A stretch of DNA of 64,000 nt from Kineosphaera limosa NBRC 100340 (GTDB lineage Bacteria > Actinomycetota > Actinomycetes > Actinomycetales > Dermatophilaceae). Shown in pieces: positions 56,029-64,000 of this stretch; within the stretch, counting starts at the first letter, position 1, and the number at the start of each line of letters is the position of its first letter. The notes under the pieces are model-generated. The model was not told where the DNA came from, did not search any database, and saw only the letters and a program-made list of their open reading frames with translations. Location: positions 1-64,000 of the forward strand of contig NZ_BAHD01000004.1 of NCBI RefSeq assembly GCF_000298215.1. The letters are read 5' to 3'. The position numbers and the translations under genes are program-made.

Positions 56029-57144
56029 ATGGCCGGACTGACCACGCCCGCCAAGCGGCGACGTCCGCAATTCCACACGCTGACCGTCGCCGAGACAGAA
56101 CGGCTCACCGACGACGCAGTCGCCGTCAGCTTCGTCATTCCGCCGGAACTGAGGGAGGCTTTCGCCTTCGAACCGGGCCAGCACCTCACGCTGCGGGCCA
56201 CCATCGACGGCGACGACGTGCGCCGCTCCTACTCGATCTGCCGATCGCCAGCGGACGCCACCGCGCGCGGCGAGCTGCGGGTCGCCGCCGCCCGCGTCGA
56301 GGCGGGCGTCATGTCGAACTGGCTCAACGACGCGGTGGCGGCCGGCGACGAGGTGCAGGTGATGGAGCCCATGGGCACCTTCGTGACCCCGCAGGCTTCC
56401 GGTCCGCGCCATCACGTGGCGATCGCCGCCGGCTCGGGCATCACCCCCGTGATGTCCCTGCTGACCGCCGCCCTGGAGGGGAACGAGGACGACACGGCGA
56501 CGCTGATCTTCGGTAACCGGCGCACGAACTCGATCATGTTCCTCGAAGAGCTCGCGGACCTGAAGAACCGCTACCCGCAGCGCTTTCGACTGATCAACGT
56601 GTTGTCCCGCGAGGCTCAGGACGCCGAACTGCTCTCCGGGCGGCTCGACGCCGCGCGACTGCGGCGGATCCTCACCAGCCTGGTCCCGGTCGCCACCGGC
56701 GACGAGTGGTACCTGTGCGGGCCGTTCGGGATGGTGGAGGCGGCGCAGCAGGTGCTGGGCGAGTTCGGCGTTGACACCTCCCACGTGCACTTCGAGATCT
56801 TCCACGTCGACGAGCCGGGAGCCCGCCCGGCGCGGCGGATCATCGTCGAGGAGGGCGCGCCGCCGCAGGCCCGAGTCACCGTCAACCTCGACGGGAGATC
56901 GACGGTCGTCGACATGCCGTCGGTGGAGGAGACGATCCTCGACGCGACGCTGCGGGCCCGACCGGATGCGCCCTTCTCCTGCACCGGAGGGGTGTGCGGC
57001 ACCTGCCGCGCCCGCGTGGTCGCCGGGGAGGTGCGGATGGACCGCAACTACGCCCTGGAGCCGGACGAGGTGGCCGCCGGTATCGTGCTGGCCTGTCAGA
57101 GCCACCCCGTGAGCGACCAGGTGACGCTCGACTACGACGCCTGA
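56029..57144 (+). CDS. paaE: Phenylacetyl-CoA epoxidase reductase subunit E
   Basis: 371 residues from ATG 56029 (AGGAG five bases upstream; GTG 56011 also in frame). FAD domain with RRSYSICRSP, NAD(P)-binding domain with AAGSGITPVMSLL and WYLCGPFGMV, and a C-terminal plant-type [2Fe-2S] ferredoxin domain with cysteines in FSCTGGVCGTCRARV and LACQSHP. Transfers NADPH electrons to the PaaA diiron centre. Ninety-nine bp after paaD; the rest of the paa pathway is not in the window. Confidence 0.95.
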   Translation: MAGLTTPAKRRRPQFHTLTVAETERLTDDAVAVSFVIPPELREAFAFEPGQHLTLRATIDGDDVRRSYSICRSPADATARGELRVAAARVEAGVMSNWLNDAVAAGDEVQVMEPMGTFVTPQASGPRHHVAIAAGSGITPVMSLLTAALEGNEDDTATLIFGNRRTNSIMFLEELADLKNRYPQRFRLINVLSREAQDAELLSGRLDAARLRRILTSLVPVATGDEWYLCGPFGMVEAAQQVLGEFGVDTSHVHFEIFHVDEPGARPARRIIVEEGAPPQARVTVNLDGRSTVVDMPSVEETILDATLRARPDAPFSCTGGVCGTCRARVVAGEVRMDRNYALEPDEVAAGIVLACQSHPVSDQVTLDYDA

Positions 57145-57213
57145 CTCGACCTCACCCGCTCCCAGCAGTGCGCCCGGGTCGGGCGAGTGGTCCGCCGGGT
57201 GAGGGACGCCCGG

Positions 57214-58671
57214 TCAGTCGCTGGCGCGGTGGGCGCCGGTGGGCGGGTCGTCGGGTGACTGGACCGGGATGGCGGCCGTGGGGTCCGGTACCTGCTTGGT
57301 CGCCGACCGCGCGAGCAGCACTGCGCGGGCGATGATCGCGGCGGCCAGCAACCAGCCCAGGGCGTTGGCCCAGATGGAGTGCGCGATGAACACCAGCGCC
57401 ATCGCCGCCAGGGTCGGTACCAGGTAGACGAACGCGCGAACCATGTAGCCGACGAAGCTGGGCATCTGCACGCCCCGGCTCTCGGCGACGGCCTTGACCA
57501 TGAAGTTCGGGCCGTTACCGATGTAGGTGATGGCTCCGCAGAAGACCGCGCCGAGGCTGATCGCCACCAAATACGGCTCGTACACGCCCGCGACCGCGGG
57601 CTCGCCGCCGAGTTCTCGGGCCATTTCGAAGAACGTCACATAGGTCGGGGCGTTGTCCAGCACGGCGGACAGGCCGCCGGTGAAGATGAAGAAGGTCATC
57701 TCGTTGAGCGGCAGGTTGGGAGCCACCTGGCTCAGGTAGCGCAGCGCCGGCATCATCGTCAGGAAGATGCCGATGAACAGGGCCGCCACCTCCGCGATCG
57801 GCCCCCAGTGGAAGGCGTTGTCGAGGAAGCGGGCCGATCTCGGCCCGGTGAAGTACGAGATCGCCGCCGTCGTCAGCATGATGATTTCGCGCCAGGGGAT
57901 CCACGCGGCCAGGCTCGCGTGGCCCTCCTCGATCGCGTGCAGGTCGACCGAGGGGGCGAAGGCCACCGAAGCGACGATGACGGCGAGAAACAGGAAGTGC
58001 ACCGCGCCGCGGATGTGCATGGGCTCGACGTGCGCACGGTCCGCGCGGATCGCCGACCCCGGCTCGCGGGCGTGCAGCCGCTTCTCGATGCCGTAGTACG
58101 TGATGAGCAGCAGGATGTTGACGAACAGCCACATCGGGAACAGCGAGAACGTCCAGGTGAACGGCACGCCGCGGAGCATGCCGAGGAACAGCGGCGGGTC
58201 GCCCAGCGGCGTCAAAAGGCCGCCACAGTTGGCGACGATGAAGATCGCGAAGATCACCGTGTGCGAGCGGTGCGTGCGGTCGGCGTTGGTGTTCAGGATC
58301 GGCCGGATGAGCAGCATCGCCGCGCCGGTCGTACCGATGAAGCTGGCGATCCCGCCGCCGACTGCCAAGAAGGCCGTGTTGACCAGCGGGGTGGCCCGCA
58401 GATCACCGGCCAGGAAGATGCCTCCGGAGATGACGAAGAGGGCTAGCAACAGGGTGATGAACTGGAAGTACTCCAGCAAGGCGTGCGCCACGGTGCCGGT
58501 CTCGCCACCGATGAGAAACCACAGCGCGACCGGGACGCCGAGGATCAGCGCGACCCCCAGTTGCACCTTCTGGTTCTCCCAGCGGTGGGCGACGGCCGGC
58601 ACCAGGGGAGCGACGGCAATCGTGCCCAGCATCAGGACGAAGGGAATGATGCCCCACCACTGAACTTCCAC
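57214..58671 (-). CDS. Ion transporter of the NhaD/CitMHS_2 (sodium:proton antiporter-like) family
   Basis: 485 residues from GTG 58671, chosen because AGGAG lies seven bases upstream (VEVQWWGIIPF); the frame continues to 58740. About 12-13 membrane helices; conserved patches IGTTGAAMLLIRPIL, ANCGGLLTPLGDPPLFLGML, FTGGLSAVLDNAPTYVTFF and GAITYIGNGPNFMVKAV match the arsenite-permease/NhaD superfamily members annotated as sodium:proton antiporter or citrate-type transporter. Single gene convergent with paaE. Actual substrate uncertain. Confidence 0.85.
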   Translation of the reverse strand: MEVQWWGIIPFVLMLGTIAVAPLVPAVAHRWENQKVQLGVALILGVPVALWFLIGGETGTVAHALLEYFQFITLLLALFVISGGIFLAGDLRATPLVNTAFLAVGGGIASFIGTTGAAMLLIRPILNTNADRTHRSHTVIFAIFIVANCGGLLTPLGDPPLFLGMLRGVPFTWTFSLFPMWLFVNILLLITYYGIEKRLHAREPGSAIRADRAHVEPMHIRGAVHFLFLAVIVASVAFAPSVDLHAIEEGHASLAAWIPWREIIMLTTAAISYFTGPRSARFLDNAFHWGPIAEVAALFIGIFLTMMPALRYLSQVAPNLPLNEMTFFIFTGGLSAVLDNAPTYVTFFEMARELGGEPAVAGVYEPYLVAISLGAVFCGAITYIGNGPNFMVKAVAESRGVQMPSFVGYMVRAFVYLVPTLAAMALVFIAHSIWANALGWLLAAAIIARAVLLARSATKQVPDPTAAIPVQSPDDPPTGAHRASD

Positions 58672-58867
58672 GCTGCTCTCCTGATTCGTCACACCGTTGG
58701 CTCGGCACAGTTGCCGCGCGGCGTAGCGGCGAAGCCGCAACCGTATGGCCGGGGAGCCTAGAGGGTCTGGCCATGGTCAGGAGGCTGAGTATGCCCTGAC
58801 ACGCGATCTGTGTCCGCGTTGTGACCGTGCCCCGTTTCTCACCGATGTCGCAGCCGCTGATGCAGGC

Positions 58868-60895
58868 TCAGCCGGCGGGCCCGTCGCCGGCCGCTCCGGC
58901 CGGTGCGCTCTCCTGCTGGCTCACCTGCAGGAGGCCCACCGGGGCGGGTGGGCGCTCGATGCCCGCCGCCGCGTAGACCTCCGGCTCGTCCAGCGTCTCC
59001 TTCTTCAGCAGGGCCTCGACGATGGCGTCGAGTTGCCCGTGGTGCGCACGCAGCTTCGTCGTGGCCTCGGCGTAGCACTCCTCGACGATGCGACGCACCT
59101 CGGCGTCGGCGATCGACAACATCTCGTCGGAGAAGCCGGCTGCCCGCGGATCGCCCTCGGCGGGGTAGATCTGCACGGGCCCGACCTTCTCGGACATGCC
59201 CCAACGGCCGACCATCTGGCGAGCGATGGCGGTCGAGGTCTGCAGGTCCGACTCCGCCCCGGTCGTGACGACGTCGAAGACGACATCCTCGGCGGCCATC
59301 CCACCCAGCGCCCCGACGATGCGGCCCCGCAGGTACTCGCGGTCGTAGCCGTACCGGTCGACGTCCGGGGTCGACAGGGTCACCCCCAACGCGCGACCCC
59401 GGGGAATGATGGAGATCTTGCGGACCGGGTCGGCGCCCGGCTGCAGCATGCCGAGCAGAGCGTGCCCGGCCTCGTGATAGGCGGTGCGGCGGCGCTCGTC
59501 CTCGGGCATCACGACATTGCGGGCGGCGCCCAACTGCACCTTCTCCAGCGCCTGGGAGAACAGGGACTGGGTGACGAACTTCTCGCCGCGCCGGGCGGCC
59601 AACAGCGCTGCCTCGTTGACGAGGTTCGCCAACTCGGCGCCGGTCATGCCGGGTGTGGAGAGTGCGACGGCCCCCAGGTCGACGTCTTCGGCGAGCGGCA
59701 CCTCTCGGGTGTGCACCATGAGGATCGCCAGGCGTCCGGCGGCGTCGGGGGAGTGGACCATGATCGTGCGGTCGAATCGGCCCGGCCGCAGCAGCGCCGG
59801 ATCGAGCACCTCGGCGCGGTTCGTCGCGGCGAGCACGATGACCCCCTCGGAGCCGCTGAAGCCGTCCATCTCGGTGAGGATCTGGTTGAGGGTTTGCTCG
59901 CGTTCGTCGTGCCCACCGAGGGCGCCGGGGCCGCCGCGGGCCCGCCCTATGGTGTCGATCTCATCGATGAAGATGATCGCGGGTGCGACCTTGCGGGCCT
60001 CACCGAACAGTTCGCGCACCCGCTGCGCGCCGACTCCGACGATCATCTCGATGAACTCGCTGGCGCTGGCACTGAAGAAGGGGACGCCTGCTTCGCCGGC
60101 GGTGGCCCGGGCCAGCAGCGTCTTGCCCGTGCCGGGCGGACCGGCGAGCAACACGCCCCGGGGGGCCCGGGCACCCAGGGCGGCATACCGGTCGGGATCG
60201 CGGAGGTAGTCGACGATCTCGTCGATCTGATCCTCGACCTCATCGATGCCGGCGACGTCGGCGAAGGTGACGCGCACGGTCTCGGGGTCGACGAGTTTGG
60301 ACTTGCGGCCGCCACCGAACAGGCCGCCACCCGCGCCGCCCATCATCGACTGCTGCCGGCGGAACATCCACACGTAAAAGGCGATGAGCAGCAGGATCGG
60401 CAAGAACGCCGAGAGCATGTTGCCCAGCAGCCCGCGCTGCTCGACGACCGGCGTGGCGCGCACGATCGTGCCCTGCTGCTCGAGGGTGGCCAGCAAGTTG
60501 TCCTGGGCGAACGTCGGGCGCTCGGTCTGGAACAGCGTGTAGGCGCGGTTCTCATTGGTGGCGCTGGTGGCCTGCTCGCGCAATTCGCCCTGGATCGTGT
60601 CGCCCTTGGCGTAGACCTCGGTGACATTGCGGGCGGCGACCTGCTGGTTGAACTCGGTGTAAGGGATCGTCACCACGTCGTTGCGGACATCGAACCAGGA
60701 GGCGACCAGGAAGCTGCCCAAGTACACGAGCAGCATGGTCAGCAGCACATTGCGCCACTTGATCTTGGGCGATCGCCGCTTTCCGTCGGAGCCGTCGGCG
60801 CGCTCGGGATCCTCCGGCACACCCTCGGTGCGCCATGGCCGCCAGTGCTGGTCGGCCGGGGTGTCCCCCTCGCCTCGTTTGCGCTGCTCGGCCAT
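58868..60895 (-). CDS. ftsH: FtsH-family ATP-dependent membrane zinc protease (divergent pore loop)
   Basis: 675 residues. Cytoplasmic N-terminus about 45 residues, membrane helices about 49-67 and 158-177 around an extracytoplasmic domain, AAA+ module with Walker A GPPGTGKT (252-259), Walker B IIFIDEID (307-314), arginine finger LRPGRFDR, and M41 zinc protease with HEAGH (474-478) and acidic third ligand in [14 protein letters not shown]. The pore motif reads EMIVGVGA where the family has MFVGVGA; Ile285 replaces the substrate-gripping Phe. Could be a second, specialised FtsH copy. Single gene upstream of dfrA-thyA. Confidence 0.92.
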   Translation of the reverse strand: MAEQRKRGEGDTPADQHWRPWRTEGVPEDPERADGSDGKRRSPKIKWRNVLLTMLLVYLGSFLVASWFDVRNDVVTIPYTEFNQQVAARNVTEVYAKGDTIQGELREQATSATNENRAYTLFQTERPTFAQDNLLATLEQQGTIVRATPVVEQRGLLGNMLSAFLPILLLIAFYVWMFRRQQSMMGGAGGGLFGGGRKSKLVDPETVRVTFADVAGIDEVEDQIDEIVDYLRDPDRYAALGARAPRGVLLAGPPGTGKTLLARATAGEAGVPFFSASASEFIEMIVGVGAQRVRELFGEARKVAPAIIFIDEIDTIGRARGGPGALGGHDEREQTLNQILTEMDGFSGSEGVIVLAATNRAEVLDPALLRPGRFDRTIMVHSPDAAGRLAILMVHTREVPLAEDVDLGAVALSTPGMTGAELANLVNEAALLAARRGEKFVTQSLFSQALEKVQLGAARNVVMPEDERRRTAYHEAGHALLGMLQPGADPVRKISIIPRGRALGVTLSTPDVDRYGYDREYLRGRIVGALGGMAAEDVVFDVVTTGAESDLQTSTAIARQMVGRWGMSEKVGPVQIYPAEGDPRAAGFSDEMLSIADAEVRRIVEECYAEATTKLRAHHGQLDAIVEALLKKETLDEPEVYAAAGIERPPAPVGLLQVSQQESAPAGAAGDGPAG

Positions 60896-61028
60896 CGCGC
60901 CTCCCTGATCTGACCGCTGATCTACCTGTTGTGGCCCGCGCCCGCCGACGGGGAGCCGGTGTCACCGAATCGGAGCGGATGCGGTGACTCGAGCCTAGGA
61001 GCGGACACCGACACCGTGGGGCTCGTCG

Positions 61029-61598
61029 TCACCCGCTTTGTGCGCTCGAACGCGCCCGGCTGCCCCCTGCCACGCCCACCTGCGCGCTGTCCGGCTGCCC
61101 GCCGTCTCGGCGCACGTAGGTGACGAAGGAGTAGCCGTCGCGCTGCTCGTGAGCGCTCTCGCGCCAGGTCGCCGGATCGATGGCGGGAAAGAAGGTGTCG
61201 CCGTCGGGTGCCGCGTCGATGTGCGTGACCTCGAGGCGGGTCGCCACCGGCATCGCCTGGGTATAGATCTGGCCACCGCCGACGACCGCGATCGGCACGC
61301 CGTCGGTAGCGGCCAGCTCCAGCGCCGCGCCCAGGTCGAGGGCCGATTCGACGCCCTCGTGCCGCCAGGATCGGTCGCGGGTCACAACGATCGTGCGCCG
61401 CCCCGGCAGCGGCCGCCCGATGGCCTCGAACGTCTTGCGGCCCATGACCATCGGGTGGCCCATCGTTAACGCCTTGAACCGCCGCAGGTCCTCCGGCAGG
61501 TGCCACGGCATGCCGCCGTCGGCGCCGATGACACCGTTGGCCGCCACCGCGGCAACGAGCACGACCTCCGAGGTGGTCAGGCTGCTCATGCCATTCAT
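61029..61598 (-). CDS. dfrA: Dihydrofolate reductase
   Basis: 189 residues from ATG 61598, overlapping the thyA stop (ATGA); ATG 61589 also possible. DHFR motifs: [24 protein letters not shown] with the catalytic acid in [28 protein letters not shown] and [14 protein letters not shown]-terminal extension of about 25 Gly/Ser/Ala/Arg residues beyond the usual end looks non-conserved. Reduces dihydrofolate made by ThyA; the coupling fits that link. Confidence 0.95.
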   Translation of the reverse strand: MNGMSSLTTSEVVLVAAVAANGVIGADGGMPWHLPEDLRRFKALTMGHPMVMGRKTFEAIGRPLPGRRTIVVTRDRSWRHEGVESALDLGAALELAATDGVPIAVVGGGQIYTQAMPVATRLEVTHIDAAPDGDTFFPAIDPATWRESAHEQRDGYSFVTYVRRDGGQPDSAQVGVAGGSRARSSAQSG

Positions 61599-62413
61599 AC
61601 GGCGATCGGGGCTTTGATGCCCGGGTGCGGGTCGTAGGCCTGCAGCTGGACGTCCTCGATGACGAAATCCTCCAGCCGGCGACGCTCGGGGTTCAGCGCC
61701 AGCGTGGGCAGCGGGCGCGGGTCTCGGCCCAGCTGCTCGCGGGCCTGCTCCAGGTGGTTGAGGTAGAGGTGCGCGTCGCCGATCGTGTGCACGAAGTCGC
61801 CGACCAACAGGTCGGTGACCTGGGCGACCAGGTGCGTCAGCAGCGCGTACGAGGCGATATTGAAGGGCACCCCGAGGAAGACATCGGCGCTGCGCTGGTA
61901 CAGCTGGCAGCTCAGCCGCGCGGGGCCATCGGGCTCGTGGCGATCAGGGGCCACGTAGAACTGGAACATCGTGTGGCAAGGGGGCAGCGCCATCGCATCG
62001 ACCTCCGCGGCGTTCCAGGCCGAGACGATGTGCCGCCGCGACTGCGGGTTGGAGCGAATCGACTCCACGACCCCGGCGATCTGGTCGATGGTGCGGCCGT
62101 CCGGCGCCGGCCACGACCGCCACTGGTGCCCGTAGACCGGCCCCAGGTCGCCGTCCGCGTCGGCCCACTCGTCCCAGATCGTGATGCCGTGCTCCTGCAA
62201 CCACCGCACGTTGGTGTCGCCGCGCAAGAACCAGATGAGCTCGCCGACGATCGAACGCAGGTGCAGCCGCTTGGTCGTCAGCGCCGGAAAACCGGCGCTC
62301 AGATCGAACCGCATCTGGTGCCCGAAAACCGACAGCGTGCCGGTGCCGGTGCGGTCACCCCGCTCGACGCCCTCGTCGAGAATTCGGGTCATCAGGTCCA
62401 GGTATTGCTCCAT
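61595..62413 (-). CDS. thyA: Thymidylate synthase (ThyA)
   Basis: 272 residues from ATG 62413. Catalytic cysteine is Cys146 in [46 protein letters not shown] and [13 protein letters not shown] are classical ThyA. Makes dTMP from dUMP with methylenetetrahydrofolate, forming dihydrofolate. Operon thyA-dfrA. Many actinobacteria use ThyX instead or in addition. Divergent from the PNPOx-like gene with a 100-bp shared promoter region. Confidence 0.97.
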   Translation of the reverse strand: MEQYLDLMTRILDEGVERGDRTGTGTLSVFGHQMRFDLSAGFPALTTKRLHLRSIVGELIWFLRGDTNVRWLQEHGITIWDEWADADGDLGPVYGHQWRSWPAPDGRTIDQIAGVVESIRSNPQSRRHIVSAWNAAEVDAMALPPCHTMFQFYVAPDRHEPDGPARLSCQLYQRSADVFLGVPFNIASYALLTHLVAQVTDLLVGDFVHTIGDAHLYLNHLEQAREQLGRDPRPLPTLALNPERRRLEDFVIEDVQLQAYDPHPGIKAPIAV

Positions 62414-62514
62414 GCGCCACAGAGTAGGTCGCAACACCGACAAGGTTCGGCACGCGCCACTCGTTGCTCGTCCGCCCGGCGCGCCGGCGACGACGGGGAT
62501 GCCATGCTCTGACC

Positions 62515-63177
62515 ATGGCATCTCTCGATCGGCTGACCCGGCACCCGGAACGCGGTAGCGACGACCGCGACGACCTCTTCGCTCTGCTGGACGCGCAGTG
62601 GTTCGGCACGTTGTCGACGGTGACCGCCGATGGACAGCCCTGGGCCGTACCGATGCTGTACGCCCGCGACGGGGAGCGCATCCTGATCCACGGATCGACC
62701 GGTGCCGGGGCCCTGCGCGCGGTCGCGGAGGGCGCGCCGGCGGTCTTCAGTGTCATGAGCGTGCAGGCCCTCGTGGTCGGCCACACGACGTTCGAATCGT
62801 CGGTGAACTACCGCTCCGCCACCATTCGCGGGCACCTGCGCCGCGCGACGGAGCAGGAGCAGGCCCAGGCGTTGGACACCCTTTCCGATGCCGTGATCCC
62901 CGGGCGCACCGCCGAGGTTCGACCGATGAACCGAAAAGAGTTGGCGGCCACCAGCGCCTGCGTTCTCGACATCGTCGACGGCGATTGGCTCTACAAGACC
63001 CGCACCGGTTGGCCCAGCGACGCCACGGCCTCCAACTCCGGCGAACACCCGAGCTGGGCGGGGATCGTGCCTGTTCAGACCACCTATGGGCAGCCGGAGC
63101 CTGCCCCCTGGGTGCGTGCGTCGCAGGTGCCGGTCCCGGCGTCTGTCCGCCGGCTCGGCCAGACCCCCACAACGTGA
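62515..63177 (+). CDS. Pyridoxamine 5'-phosphate oxidase-like flavin-binding protein
   Basis: 220 residues from ATG 62515. Split-barrel FMN-binding fold: [59 protein letters not shown] and the C-terminal [13 protein letters not shown]. The pattern is that of the PNPOx-like/NimA-like family (as in PA1210-type proteins), which use flavin or bind haem; true PNPOx activity is unlikely. A strong terminator follows. Confidence 0.85.
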   Translation: MASLDRLTRHPERGSDDRDDLFALLDAQWFGTLSTVTADGQPWAVPMLYARDGERILIHGSTGAGALRAVAEGAPAVFSVMSVQALVVGHTTFESSVNYRSATIRGHLRRATEQEQAQALDTLSDAVIPGRTAEVRPMNRKELAATSACVLDIVDGDWLYKTRTGWPSDATASNSGEHPSWAGIVPVQTTYGQPEPAPWVRASQVPVPASVRRLGQTPTT

Positions 63178-63249
63178 CCGCGGTCACTTCTGCGAACTTT
63201 CTTGTTTCAGGGTGTAACGCAATCGGGGGGTGGCGCGATGACCCCATTG

Positions 63250-64000
<751 letters not shown>

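Overview
The window is a high-GC chromosomal segment with strong third-position GC, frequent GTG starts, translationally coupled (ATGA/GTGA/TGATG) overlaps and actinobacterial gene families (DUF222/HNH, LutABC, System II cytochrome c maturation). I infer an actinobacterium, probably Micrococcales (Dermatophilaceae/Intrasporangiaceae-like). I see no rRNA, tRNA, CRISPR array, phage module or replication origin.

Layout. 1-3.2 kb: 5' part of a DUF222/HNH gene, a perfect CRP-type palindrome, and an ABC export cassette whose first permease is frameshifted. 3.4-9.2 kb: lactate operon lldP-lutA-lutB-lutC with a divergent FadR-type regulator and its operator. 9.4-17 kb: dissimilatory nitrite ammonification locus, nrfH-nrfA followed by a TPR protein, ccdA, resB, ccsB and a TlpA thioredoxin; nrfA carries a one-base deletion as read. 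17.2-19.4 kb: NarL-type response regulator and a histidine kinase ending in a Wbl-like cysteine cluster. 19.6-20.2 kb: vapBC toxin-antitoxin. 20.4-31.4 kb: a LysR-controlled acyl-CoA/hydroxyacid island (mmsB, aldehyde dehydrogenase, CoA-transferase, enoyl-CoA hydratase, 3-hydroxyisobutyryl-CoA hydrolase, acyl-CoA synthetase), interrupted and bounded by decayed IS3-family copies. 31.4-37.2 kb: lipoprotein sugar dehydrogenase, rpsO-pnp, a 118-bp inverted-repeat element, FkbM methyltransferase. 37.3-43.8 kb: a GltD-like flavoprotein, pyruvate:ferredoxin oxidoreductase (nifJ) and DHOD-like trio. 44-53 kb: DAACS transporter, dapB, ybdD-cstA pyruvate uptake, azlCD with a GNAT enzyme, DUF4298, small alarmone synthetase, TauE exporter. 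53.1-57.1 kb: paaABCDE phenylacetyl-CoA epoxidase with an apparently leaderless start. 57.2-64 kb: NhaD/CitMHS-type antiporter, an FtsH with an altered pore loop, thyA-dfrA, a PNPOx-like protein and the start of dapA.

The genes fit a facultative heterotroph that takes up lactate and pyruvate, oxidises them by quinone-linked LutABC or by PFOR, can use nitrite as electron acceptor (if nrfA is intact) and degrades phenylacetate and short branched or hydroxy acids. The most unusual items are the kinase with the Wbl-like C-terminal cysteine motif, the LysR operator motif shared across the split catabolic island, the FtsH pore substitution, the frameshift in nrfA and the 118-bp inverted-repeat element.
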